A stretch of DNA of 64,000 bases from Bacteroidota bacterium. Lineage in GTDB: Bacteria; Bacteroidota; Bacteroidia; Chitinophagales; Chitinophagaceae. Every line of letters begins with the position of its first letter. Positions within the stretch are counted from its first letter, which is position 1. The notes under the pieces are model-generated. The model was not told the origin of the DNA. It worked only from the letters and a program-made list of their open reading frames with translations, and did not search any database. The position numbers were made by a program, and so were the translations under genes. Positions 1-7,957 of this stretch are shown piece by piece. The stretch lies in the NCBI GenBank assembly GCA_028876495.1, contig JAGWRO010000040.1, positions 124,001 to 188,000 on the forward strand. The letters run 5' to 3'.

Positions 1-1176
1 ACTCCATCATTGAGTTGGCGTATCCACCACGGAAACACACGTGCAAAAAGGAAAGAAGATTTTGGCGATGAAAATATTATTATCACTACTTATGGAACCT
101 TAAGAAGCGACGTGCAGATGCTGATGAAAATCCCATTTGATTATATTGTTTTGGACGAATCGCAGGCTATAAAAAACCCGGCATCAAAAGTAACAAGGGC
201 AGCAGGACTTTTAAAAGCGCAAAACCGTATATGCATGAGTGGTACGCCATTGCAGAACAATACCTTCGATATTTATGCCCAGATGAATTTTTTAAATCCC
301 GGATTGCTGGGGAATGTTGAGTTTTTTAGAAATGAATTTTCAACACCAATCGATAAATTGGGCGACCAGGAACAGAAAGATCATTTGAAAAAGTTACTGT
401 ATCCTTTTATTTTAAGAAGAACGAAAGAGCAGGTTGCAAAAGATCTTCCTGAAAAAACTGAAACCATCCTTTATTGTGAAATGGAAAAAGCGCAAAGGAG
501 TGTATATGAAAGTTACAGAAATGCATACAGAAGCAAAATTTTGGGTGTGATAGATGAACAGGGTGTTAACAGGTCGCAACTTACTATTTTGCAGGGCTTG
601 ATGAAATTACGGCAGATATGTGATAGCCCGGCCATATTAAACGAAGATGAAAAATATGCCAATAATTCTATCAAGTTGGAAGAACTTACCCGCGAAATAA
701 CTGAAAATATCGGTGAGCATAAAGCGCTTATATTTTCGCAATTCCTTGGCATGCTTTCGCTGATCAAACAAAAATTAAAAGAAAACGATATCGAATTTGA
801 ATATTTTGACGGAAGTACTTCTCCGCCAGATAGGGAAAAAGCAATTCAAAATTTCCAGACAAATGAAAAATGCCGTGTATTTCTTATTTCACTGAAAGCC
901 GGTGGAGTAGGGCTTAATTTAACGGCGGCTGATTATGTATATATTGTAGATCCGTGGTGGAACCCTGCTGTTGAACAACAGGCAATTGATCGTACTCATC
1001 GAATCGGGCAAACAAAAAATATCTTCGCTTACCGTATGATTTGCAAGGATACGATCGAGGATAAAATCTTGAAATTACAAGAGCGTAAGCGTATCCTTGC
1101 AAAAGAATTAATTTCTGATGATCAGACCTTTGTGAAAAGCCTGAGCAAAGAAGATGTAGAATATCTATTCAGTTAA
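1..1176 (+). CDS. SNF2-family DEAD/DEAH helicase, C-terminal part (5' truncated by window)
   Basis: The frame is open to the first base of the window, so only the C-terminal part of a SWI2/SNF2-type ATPase is present. Visible helicase motifs in order are II (VLDESQAIKN), III (MSGTPLQNN), V (LKAGGVGLNLT) and VI (IDRTHRIGQ). These cover the end of the first RecA-like lobe and the whole second lobe. The Walker A motif must lie upstream of the window. Such proteins translocate on double-stranded DNA using ATP; in bacteria they are linked to RNA polymerase recycling (RapA-like) or chromosome maintenance, but the exact role here cannot be told. A TTG at position 10 is not a credible start because the conserved region continues upstream. 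The gene ends a few bases before a possible convergent small ORF. Confidence 0.93.
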   Translation, partial: TPSLSWRIHHGNTRAKRKEDFGDENIIITTYGTLRSDVQMLMKIPFDYIVLDESQAIKNPASKVTRAAGLLKAQNRICMSGTPLQNNTFDIYAQMNFLNPGLLGNVEFFRNEFSTPIDKLGDQEQKDHLKKLLYPFILRRTKEQVAKDLPEKTETILYCEMEKAQRSVYESYRNAYRSKILGVIDEQGVNRSQLTILQGLMKLRQICDSPAILNEDEKYANNSIKLEELTREITENIGEHKALIFSQFLGMLSLIKQKLKENDIEFEYFDGSTSPPDREKAIQNFQTNEKCRVFLISLKAGGVGLNLTAADYVYIVDPWWNPAVEQQAIDRTHRIGQTKNIFAYRMICKDTIEDKILKLQERKRILAKELISDDQTFVKSLSKEDVEYLFS

Positions 1177-1182
1177 AAGTAC

Positions 1183-1317
1183 TTAATGGGTAATAAAATC
1201 TTTCAACCGTTGAAATTCTTTCTTGTTTCCGGATTCAAAGAGGGCTACAAAATTTTTTGCAAGATGTTTGAAAAAAACTGATAAGGCTGACTTGCTCTCG
1301 TAAGCATCTTTTTTCAT
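1183..1317 (-). CDS. possible small protein, 44 aa, unknown
   Basis: An ATG-started frame of 44 codons fills the gap beyond the SNF2 gene on the opposite strand. The product (MKKDAYESKSALSVFFKHLA...) has a mixed, soluble and partly amphipathic composition rather than the skewed composition of chance AT-rich frames. It lies 29 bp downstream of a second tiny frame on the same strand (1347-1448), so the two could be co-transcribed. There is no recognisable ribosome binding site, which is normal for this phylum. I do not recognise a family; it could be a chance ORF. Confidence 0.35.
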   Translation of the reverse strand: MKKDAYESKSALSVFFKHLAKNFVALFESGNKKEFQRLKDFITH

Positions 1318-1346
1318 AATAATTCAATTTTAATGTAAACAATTTT

Positions 1347-1448
1347 TCAGGGGTTAAAGTAAAAAAATAAATTTTCTTTTTCCAATAGCAGATTCACTTC
1401 TTTATCCGTTGCGTAATTTCCGTAATATGTATTACCTGTTTTTTTCAT
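1347..1448 (-). CDS. possible small protein, 33 aa, unknown
   Basis: A 33-codon frame starts MKKTGNTYYGNY and lies upstream of the 44-codon frame on the same strand. A weak -7-like sequence (TATCTTTT) lies a short distance upstream on the minus strand. The product is rich in Tyr, Asn and Leu. No family is recognised and the frame is short enough to arise by chance; it is listed because it shares strand, spacing and the MKK start with its neighbour. Confidence 0.22.
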   Translation of the reverse strand: MKKTGNTYYGNYATDKEVNLLLEKENLFFYFNP

Positions 1449-1592
1449 GATTTAGGTATCAACATTGGAAAAAGATAACGCTCTTGAATTATGATTTATT
1501 GTATTTTGAAGTAAAGCAACAAATAATCGGGATTTTTATTTTGGTAATAAGGTGTTTAACCATTAAAATAGAAAGTAGATAAGTAGATAAAT

Positions 1593-1620
1593 AAAAAAAC
1601 CGCCATTTTTGGCGGTTTTA
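1593..1620 (-). terminator. rho-independent terminator downstream of sodA
   Basis: An inverted repeat AAAACCGCC/GGCGGTTTT with a six-base loop is followed on the minus strand by a T-rich tail. It lies 20 bp beyond the sodA stop. The A and T flanks make it usable from both strands. Confidence 0.85.
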
Positions 1621-1640
1621 AAATAAAATGAGATGCTATG

Positions 1641-2243
1641 TTATGCATTCTCAAAATTTTCAGAAGCCTTTTTCCAGTTTACCAGATTCCAGAAATTCTT
1701 TAAGTATTCGGCCCTTCTGTTTTGATACTTTAAATAATAGGCGTGTTCCCAAACGTCGCATCCCAAAACGGGAGTACATTTACACTCAGCAATATCCATC
1801 AACGGATTGTCCTGGTTGGGAGTAGAGCAAATAGTTAACTTGCCGTCAGCTACGCCGAGCCAGGCCCAACCGCTACCAAATCTTCCTGCACCTGCAGCAT
1901 TGAATTTTTCTTTCATTTCATCAAAAGACCCAAACGCTTCATTAATTGCATCTGCCAGTTTTCCTTCAGGTTGTCCACCGCCATTTGGAGAGAGTATTTC
2001 CCAAAAGAAGCTGTGGTTCCAATGTCCACCGCCATTATTACGAATGGCAGTACTTAAACTTCCTGCATTTTTAACTAATTCTTCCAGCGTTTTATTTTCA
2101 TTGTCGGTACCTGCAACTGCCTTGTTCAGATTATCAACATAACCCTGGTGATGCTTATCGTGATGGATATGCATAGTTTGTTCGTCGATGTTGGGTTCCA
2201 AAGCATTATAATCGTAAGGTAGAGGCGGTAATGTGAATGCCAT
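1641..2243 (-). CDS. sodA: superoxide dismutase [Mn/Fe]
   Basis: This enzyme disproportionates superoxide to oxygen and hydrogen peroxide in the cytoplasm. The 200-residue product has the usual family length and no signal peptide. The four metal ligands are visible: His27 (HIHHDKHH), His77 ([10 protein letters not shown]), and Asp163 and His167 ([10 protein letters not shown]). Gly at residue 73 and Gln144 in the stretch TPNQDNPL point to the manganese or cambialistic branch rather than strict iron enzymes; this is inference from known signatures. A TAAATTTG box on the minus strand at 2283-2290 gives a leader of roughly 30 nt, and a strong hairpin follows the stop, so the gene looks monocistronic. 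Confidence 0.97.
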   Translation of the reverse strand: MAFTLPPLPYDYNALEPNIDEQTMHIHHDKHHQGYVDNLNKAVAGTDNENKTLEELVKNAGSLSTAIRNNGGGHWNHSFFWEILSPNGGGQPEGKLADAINEAFGSFDEMKEKFNAAGAGRFGSGWAWLGVADGKLTICSTPNQDNPLMDIAECKCTPVLGCDVWEHAYYLKYQNRRAEYLKNFWNLVNWKKASENFENA

Positions 2244-2282
2244 AATTGTTTATTTTAAAAGTGAATAAATTATTTTGAGTTA

Positions 2283-2290
2283 CAAATTTA
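2283..2290 (-). promoter_or_regulatory. sodA promoter, -7 box TAAATTTG
   Basis: Exact match to the Bacteroidota -7 consensus TAnnTTTG on the minus strand, about 40 bp upstream of the sodA ATG. The -33 element is weak (TTTC). Confidence 0.7.
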
Positions 2291-2394
2291 CTTAATGTAT
2301 AGTAGAAATCCGGGTTCTTCTGTTTTGAAGAAGAAAATTTCCGCTTTTCGTAAAGTAAATTATAAACAGAAATGTACAAACTCTAAGCCAGCAT

Positions 2395-2850
2395 TTATCT
2401 TTTCTTTTTGAAAAAATCTTTTATAAGAAAAGCGCATTGTTCTGCGAGAATATCTTTTACAATTTTTGTTTTTGGATGTAAAATTTTTTTGGAAGAAGAA
2501 TTGAGTAAAGACAAACCTCCGTGTTTCGGATCTGCAGAACCATAAACTACCTTACCGATCTTACTCCAGTATAAGGCACCGCAACACATTGTGCATGGCT
2601 CGATAGTTACGTATAAAGTTGCTTCAGGTAAATATTTTGAACCCAAAAAATTGAAGGCTGAGGTAAGAGCGATAATTTCTGCATGAGCCGTGGAATCATT
2701 CAACGTTTCTACCTGGTTGTGTCCCCGGGCGATAATTTTATCATTCATAACCACTACTGCCCCGATAGGAACTTCGTCAGCATCCAAAGCTTTGTAAGCT
2801 TCTTTAAGCGCCTGTTTCATAAAATCTTCGTCGTGATTGCTGTTGGTCAT
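2395..2850 (-). CDS. tadA: tRNA-specific adenosine deaminase (TadA-like)
   Basis: A cytidine/deoxycytidylate deaminase-fold enzyme of 151 residues. The zinc site is complete: His56 and catalytic Glu58 in HAE, then Cys86 and Cys89 in PCTMC. The size, the N-terminal VPIGAVVV strand and the PCTMCCGA form fit TadA, which converts adenosine 34 to inosine in tRNA-Arg(ACG). A nucleoside or guanine deaminase of the same family is a less likely alternative. The gene begins 43 bp after the end of the large glycosyltransferase fusion on the same strand and may be read through from it. The Lys-rich C-terminus (FFKKKR) resembles other TadA tails. Confidence 0.88.
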   Translation of the reverse strand: MTNSNHDEDFMKQALKEAYKALDADEVPIGAVVVMNDKIIARGHNQVETLNDSTAHAEIIALTSAFNFLGSKYLPEATLYVTIEPCTMCCGALYWSKIGKVVYGSADPKHGGLSLLNSSSKKILHPKTKIVKDILAEQCAFLIKDFFKKKR

Positions 2851-2893
2851 GTATAATTTCTATGCTAAATCCAAATTATTAACTTGCAACTTT

Positions 2894-5800
2894 TTATTCT
2901 TTACCTGCTACTGCCAATTCTTTCACGGTTCCTGTTCTTTTTAAAGCGCCCCAGCCCTGCATTTCTCCTTTTATCGCTTTATTGAAAGATTTCAGCAGGA
3001 TATAATACATCAATTGCCGGTAAATTAAACGCTGCGGGAGCATCCATATAAGTTTTATATGATTTTCTTTTTCATAAGCAAATGCCAGGGCCGCACCAGC
3101 GATATCAACCAAGGTAAAGATTAAATAATAAAGAATGATATGAGGAATGCTTGCTACCACGATCCCAAATGACGCTGCCAGTAAACTAAGTACTAAAATA
3201 ATATCCGCTAACGGGGCAAGAAAAGGCAAAATGATCTGGTAAATGAGAATATTGGGCATGGCTATCATTCCAAAATTTTTATATTTTGAATTGAAAAGAG
3301 TATCGCGGTGTTTCCAAAAACATTGCATTACGCCAAAACTCCATCTAAAACGTTGCTTTAAAAATTGTTTAAAGGTTTCCGGAGCTTCTGTATAAGAAAT
3401 AGCGCTTGTACAATTGCGGACGATATATCCATTGCGTAAAAGCCGCATAGTAAGGTCACAATCTTCAGCTAGCGTATCTGTGGTAAAGCCTCCGGAAATC
3501 AATATCGCGTCTTTTCTGAAAGCGCCAATAGCGCCTGGTATAACTGTAATGCAATTTAAAAGATCAAAGGCTCGGCGATCAAAATTTTGAGAAGTAATGT
3601 ATTCAATACTTTGCCACTTTGTGATCATATTTACTTCATTTCCAACTTTTACATTGCCCGCAACAGCCGCTACATTTTCTTCGTCAAATTTGTTCATTAA
3701 TAAGGAAACGGCATCAGATTTCAACTGGGTATCTGCATCAATACAAACTACAAAATCGCCGTTTGATTTTTCAATTCCAAAATTAAGTGCAGAAGCTTTA
3801 CCTCCGTTTATTTTGGTAAAAACATGCACTTTAGGATTTCGCTTAAATTGTTCGTTTACTTTTATAAAAGTTTGGTCAACACTTCCATCGTCTACAAAAA
3901 TTATTTCAATTTCAGGATAGTCTTGCGATAGTAAACTGTTTATGGTTCTAACTGCATTTACTTCTTCGTTATAAGCCGGAACAACAATACTTACCAACGG
4001 ATATGATTTTTTTTCACCTGTAAGAAAAGCCGGTAAACCGGTAGCTGCATCAAATATTTTTTCTCTCCTTTTTTGTATGCTTGCAAGAAGAGCCATTAAT
4101 ATCATCCGGCCAATAGACAATAATATACCGATTATAAATAGGGTGAATAATATTTGCCCTGACCAATAAGCAGATTCAGCAAGGAAAAAATTGAATTTCC
4201 TTGTCCATCTATCGCGGGAATTGGTAACCCGCGGCATCACCTGGTCCCTGGTTTTTCCCATAAGGTTGGAAACACTTGTAAAGACGTATCCTTTTTTCTT
4301 AAAATAATCTATGATCCTGGGAAGTGCTTCCACGGTTGCCTGGCGTGTTTCTCCGCCGGCATCGTGCAATAAAATAATACTGGCGTTACCTGTTTCTACC
4401 TGTCGGACCACGCGGTTAAAAATGGTGTCTGCCGAAACACCTGGCGCCCAGTCATTAGGATCAATACTTTCATTGATGGTTAAATAATTTTCACTCCTGC
4501 TTCTTTGTATGGGAGCGAGTTCTTCATAGGTTTCAGGCTCTGAATCCGCATTATAAGGAGCTCTGAATAAAATCGTTGAATGGCCTGTAATGCTTTCGAT
4601 CAATAACCGGGTTAACTTCATTTCAAGCGCCGCCCTTTGCAAACTCATTTCTGCAATGTTGTGATGCGTAAAAGTGTGATTACCGATTTCGAAACCATCA
4701 TTATACTCCCTTGCTAAAATGGGGATGTTTTGCTCTGCATTTATTCCGATTACAAAAAATGCGGCCGGCACTTTTTCGCGTTCGAGTATATCGAGTATTT
4801 TTGGCGTCCACTCGGCGCTGGGCCCGTCATCGAAAGTGAGAATGAGTTTATGCCCTTTTCCAACAGTTGTATCTTCTGCAAATTTTCTGATCACATATCC
4901 CGAAGGAAGCTGAAGGTAATTCTGCTCGGCAATTAATTCTTCAGTAGTATCAATTTCAAAACTGATTTTTCCCGGTTGGGGTGAATACAAAATATCAAGC
5001 ACTTCACCTTCTCCCTGGAACCCAACATTGTTATGGATTATGGGAATGGTTTTTAAAGAATCAAAATTAAAGGGATGTTGTTTCAGGGAATCATTACTCA
5101 AATTGCGGTTATAATATTTCCAGATACGCTGGTCTTCACTTCCAAGACGCCAAAGTGCGGTGCCGGCTGTTGGAAATTCATCGCTGAATCTTAAAATATT
5201 AAAAGTGGTTGCCGCATCCGTAAACCAAACCTGGTGATTTATTATATCTGTTGAGTCTGACTCATTTTGAGTTGCATAATCATAATGAAGATTGTAAGAG
5301 TCATCATCATAAATAATTTTAGCCCCAATTGTTTTTGCTTTATTGATCGCATCATTATAAGTTAGAGGAAGTGAATCCATTTTTCCATCAGACCATTCAT
5401 ATCCAAATCCTGCAATTCCTAAAATAATTTTTGACGGATCTATTTTATCAGAGGTCCAAGATAAAGCATCTTCGATCCATTTTTGGGCACTGATAGGGCC
5501 GGGGCCTGTAGAATTGTTATACTCATCATAGGCCATCAGAATTATATAATCGTTATAATCAGACAATTTCTTGTAATCATAATCATTGTTCTTGGGTGCC
5601 ACATCCATGCTCACCAGCATATTGCGGGCATGCAGTTTTTCATATAATTTTTTCTGAAAATTAGTAAGTGGAGTACTTGTTTTTTCGGCAATCTCTTCAA
5701 AGTCGACGTTGATGCCATCAAGATGATAAAACGAAAGTGTATCTGCAACCTGCCGGATGAAATTATTTTCTGCAGATGAATCTTTTAAAATTGAGTGTAG

Positions 5801-6376
5801 TAATTTTCCATCAAAGTCACTTTTTGATGAATTAAAATTGGAAAGGATTGGCATGATGCGCAATTTTTTTTGCTTCATCACAGCAAGTCCTGCACTATCA
5901 ATCCTGGTTTGGAGCCGATGTGTAACTGTATCGATAAAAAACCATTCGGGAAAAATGGTATTGATTTTATCTGCATTTTTTTCCAAATCTGGCAAGGCAA
6001 GTTGGGCATTCCATGGGGTATAAAATGCTGCACGGATCAGTGAGAGCGAATTGGCTTTTGATGCGCCGTTATTTTTATTCTTTTTTAGGGAATCTGTTCT
6101 TAATTTTTTAAATAAAAAATCTTTGAATCCCTTGTATTTTGTATTTTGATTGTTTTTTAAGATCAGGGGATTTGTAGGATCAAGGGCTGTTTGGTATTCA
6201 CGTGCTTTGGCCTGCATGTTAGGAACATTAGGCAACGAACCACTGTATAAAGCAATACCCAGAACCACAAAAAAGAAAATACTGATCATTAGAAGCACAC
6301 GCCCTGTCCATTTAAACCTTTTCCATCGGGTTGGTTTATTTGTCTGGAAGATCTGGGCCGTATTATTAGTGCTCAT
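2894..6376 (-). CDS. three-domain GH18 / NodB deacetylase / GT2 glycosyltransferase membrane protein
   Basis: A 1160-residue protein joins three carbohydrate enzymes. Residues 1-25 are cytoplasmic and basic, followed by a transmembrane segment at about 26-45. A glycoside hydrolase 18 domain (about 110-420) carries the catalytic motif DGINVDFE with acid Glu227. A NodB-type polysaccharide deacetylase domain (about 510-700) carries TFDDGP (Asp516, Asp517) and the metal motif NHTFTHH (His567, His571). A second membrane segment lies near 737-765, then a family 2 glycosyltransferase (about 792-1012) with CIDAD, AEDCD and QRFRW (1008-1012), then several C-terminal membrane helices. This topology puts the hydrolase and deacetylase outside and the synthase inside, which fits processive synthesis, trimming and deacetylation of a beta-linked N-acetylglucosamine polymer, as PgaC and PgaB do in separate proteins. 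The substrate is inferred. The start gives MSTNNTAQ with a candidate promoter upstream. Confidence 0.92.
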   Translation of the reverse strand: MSTNNTAQIFQTNKPTRWKRFKWTGRVLLMISIFFFVVLGIALYSGSLPNVPNMQAKAREYQTALDPTNPLILKNNQNTKYKGFKDFLFKKLRTDSLKKNKNNGASKANSLSLIRAAFYTPWNAQLALPDLEKNADKINTIFPEWFFIDTVTHRLQTRIDSAGLAVMKQKKLRIMPILSNFNSSKSDFDGKLLHSILKDSSAENNFIRQVADTLSFYHLDGINVDFEEIAEKTSTPLTNFQKKLYEKLHARNMLVSMDVAPKNNDYDYKKLSDYNDYIILMAYDEYNNSTGPGPISAQKWIEDALSWTSDKIDPSKIILGIAGFGYEWSDGKMDSLPLTYNDAINKAKTIGAKIIYDDDSYNLHYDYATQNESDSTDIINHQVWFTDAATTFNILRFSDEFPTAGTALWRLGSEDQRIWKYYNRNLSNDSLKQHPFNFDSLKTIPIIHNNVGFQGEGEVLDILYSPQPGKISFEIDTTEELIAEQNYLQLPSGYVIRKFAEDTTVGKGHKLILTFDDGPSAEWTPKILDILEREKVPAAFFVIGINAEQNIPILAREYNDGFEIGNHTFTHHNIAEMSLQRAALEMKLTRLLIESITGHSTILFRAPYNADSEPETYEELAPIQRSRSENYLTINESIDPNDWAPGVSADTIFNRVVRQVETGNASIILLHDAGGETRQATVEALPRIIDYFKKKGYVFTSVSNLMGKTRDQVMPRVTNSRDRWTRKFNFFLAESAYWSGQILFTLFIIGILLSIGRMILMALLASIQKRREKIFDAATGLPAFLTGEKKSYPLVSIVVPAYNEEVNAVRTINSLLSQDYPEIEIIFVDDGSVDQTFIKVNEQFKRNPKVHVFTKINGGKASALNFGIEKSNGDFVVCIDADTQLKSDAVSLLMNKFDEENVAAVAGNVKVGNEVNMITKWQSIEYITSQNFDRRAFDLLNCITVIPGAIGAFRKDAILISGGFTTDTLAEDCDLTMRLLRNGYIVRNCTSAISYTEAPETFKQFLKQRFRWSFGVMQCFWKHRDTLFNSKYKNFGMIAMPNILIYQIILPFLAPLADIILVLSLLAASFGIVVASIPHIILYYLIFTLVDIAGAALAFAYEKENHIKLIWMLPQRLIYRQLMYYILLKSFNKAIKGEMQGWGALKRTGTVKELAVAGKE

Positions 6377-6416
6377 ACTTTTTTAAAAATAAGCTTTCAA
6401 TTCAAGATTATTTGCG

Positions 6417-6443
6417 CGAAGTTAAACAGCTGGTAATTGTCAA
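6417..6443 (-). promoter_or_regulatory. candidate promoter for the GH18/NodB/GT2 gene
   Basis: On the minus strand a TTG (6441-6443) is followed after 16 nt by TAACTTCG (6417-6424), one base off the TAnnTTTG consensus. It would give a leader of about 35 nt before the ATG at 6376. Confidence 0.4.
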
Positions 6444-6511
6444 TTTTATTTATTCTGTTAATATGAAAGGGCTTAACAAAAAATTATTACTTAAGGTTTA
6501 TAAAAAGAGAA

Positions 6512-6533
6512 GGCCCCTGTAGAAACAGGGGCC
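6512..6533. ncRNA. strong GC hairpin, possible structured RNA or terminator
   Basis: GGCCCCTGT and ACAGGGGCC form a perfect 9-bp stem around an AGAA tetraloop, which stands out in AT-rich surroundings. On the minus strand it is followed by TTCTCTTTTTAT, so it could be a second terminator for prfA, 250 bp downstream of the stop. On the plus strand there is no T tract; instead comes an A-rich stretch and a nine-codon ATG frame, which would fit a small structured RNA. The sequence does not decide between the two. Confidence 0.4.
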
Positions 6534-6712
6534 GTTTACCAAAACTAACTGCTTATGAGAAAATTGAAATTTAATGTTGTTTGACTTGTATATTTCAAAT
6601 CACATGCCAAAAGTAAAAACGCTTTTGTTAATAAAGATTTAATAACATGGCACCTCTTAGAAATAGAAATTTATTTTTGTAGAATTTAGATTTAATTAAC
6701 AATCGCTGGTTC

Positions 6713-6748
6713 AAACAAAAAATTCCGAAAATAAATTTCTTCGGAATT
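6713..6748 (-). terminator. rho-independent terminator of prfA
   Basis: AATTCCGAA/TTCGGAATT stem followed on the minus strand by TTTTGTTTG, beginning about 30 nt after the prfA stop codon. Confidence 0.7.
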
Positions 6749-6761
6749 TGTTCGTTTGCTG
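6745..6761 (-). repeat. AGYAAACRAA-type intergenic motif, copy 1
   Basis: Reads CAGCAAACGAACAAATT on the minus strand, about 20 nt after the prfA stop and running into the arm of its terminator. Confidence 0.6.
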
Positions 6762-6779
6762 GATAATAAAGTTCTGTAA

Positions 6780-7841
6780 CTATTGATTAGCAAGCTTTTC
6801 AGAATTTTCGGCAAACTGAAGTGAATCAATAAATTCCTGCAAATCACCGTTTAAAACATTTTCAAGATTATAGACTGTCAATCCGATGCGATGATCTGTC
6901 ACTCTGCCTTGCGGGTAGTTATAAGTTCTTATTTTGGCAGACCTGTCGCCGGTACTTACCAAACTTTTTCTATGACGCGAAATCTCTTCTTCCTGCTTCC
7001 TCACTTCTTCTTCATAGAGTTTAGTGCGTAACATTTGCATCGCCTTTTCACGGTTTCCCAACTGGCTTCTTTCTGTCTGGCACACGATTACCAATCCTGT
7101 TGGAAGGTGCGTCAACATTACTTTTGTTTCCACTTTGTTTACATTCTGGCCACCCGCGCCACCACTACGTGCTGTTTCCATTTTTACATCACTGTCCCGC
7201 ACTTCTACATCTACTTCTTCTGCTTCCGGCATAACAGCAACAGTTGCAGCGCTGGTATGTACGCGCCCGCTTGCTTCGGTATCAGGAACTCTTTGAACAC
7301 GATGAACGCCACTTTCAAATTTTAAAGTACCATAAACATCTTCGCCTGTTACTTCTATTTGAACTTCTTTGTACCCACCCACAGTTCCTTCACTTTCACT
7401 TAGTAACGCTGTTTTCCAACCCTTTGACTCACAAAATTTTAAATACATTCTCATCAGGTCACCCGCAAAAAGGGAAGCTTCATCACCGCCAGTTCCAGCC
7501 CTTATTTCAAGTATACAATTCTTTTCGTCCTGGGGATCTTTCGGAATCAGCATGGTGCGTATGGTCTTTTCAAGCTGTTCTTTTTGTTCAAGCAATTGTG
7601 GTAATTCCTGTTTCGCCATTTCACGCATTTCCTCGTCATCACTATTGATCACTTCTTTGTTAAACTCAATATCATCAATAGTTTTAGCGTATTTGTTCCT
7701 TACCATTACAATCTTTTCCAGGTCCCGATATTCCTTGCTTAACTGTTTGTATTTTTTGTTATCGCTCACAATTTCAGGATTGGTGAGAGCGATTCCCAGT
7801 TCCTCAAATCTTGCTTTTATTGCTTCTAGTTTTTCAAGCAT
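6780..7841 (-). CDS. prfA: peptide chain release factor 1
   Basis: Class I release factor that recognises UAA and UAG in the ribosomal A site and triggers release of the finished protein. The 353 residues match the RF1 length. The peptidyl-tRNA hydrolysis motif GGQ sits near residue 228 in [16 protein letters not shown]. The codon-recognition tripeptide, PAT in E. coli, is PDT here ([16 protein letters not shown]). RF2 would have SPF and, usually, a frameshift, neither of which is seen. The C-terminus carries the conserved [19 protein letters not shown] segment. It is divergent from the amidohydrolase gene across a 116-bp spacer and ends at its own hairpin terminator. Confidence 0.97.
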   Translation of the reverse strand: MLEKLEAIKARFEELGIALTNPEIVSDNKKYKQLSKEYRDLEKIVMVRNKYAKTIDDIEFNKEVINSDDEEMREMAKQELPQLLEQKEQLEKTIRTMLIPKDPQDEKNCILEIRAGTGGDEASLFAGDLMRMYLKFCESKGWKTALLSESEGTVGGYKEVQIEVTGEDVYGTLKFESGVHRVQRVPDTEASGRVHTSAATVAVMPEAEEVDVEVRDSDVKMETARSGGAGGQNVNKVETKVMLTHLPTGLVIVCQTERSQLGNREKAMQMLRTKLYEEEVRKQEEEISRHRKSLVSTGDRSAKIRTYNYPQGRVTDHRIGLTVYNLENVLNGDLQEFIDSLQFAENSEKLANQ

Positions 7842-7914
7842 ATCTTTTTAAAAAATTTTATTTTATGGTTGTTGGGTAAATTGTGAATCAGTTTATGTAG
7901 AAAATATTACCCTT

Positions 7915-7922
7915 TATCTTTG
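7915..7922 (+). promoter_or_regulatory. amidohydrolase promoter, -7 box TATCTTTG
   Basis: Exact TAnnTTTG match, 35 bp upstream of the ATG at 7958, in the spacer shared with divergent prfA. Confidence 0.65.
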
Positions 7923-7957
7923 ATAATTGTGGGCAAAATTAATCTAATCCTTTTTAC

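Larger units (their letters stand above)
6377..6779. other. 403-bp intergenic region with two hairpins
   Basis: Between the start of the GH18/NodB/GT2 gene and the end of prfA. It holds the candidate promoter at 6417-6443, a perfect 9-bp GC-rich hairpin at 6512-6533, a weaker 7-bp pairing (TTGAAAT 6564-6570 with ATTTCAA 6592-6598), the prfA terminator at 6713-6748 and one copy of the dispersed motif at 6745-6761. No credible protein-coding frame is present apart from a nine-codon ATG frame at 6555-6584. Confidence 0.7.

Noticed and set aside
7024-7851. Several long plus-strand frames
   Set aside because: They are antisense to prfA, which has all family motifs; the products are Ser/Phe/Leu-rich shadows.
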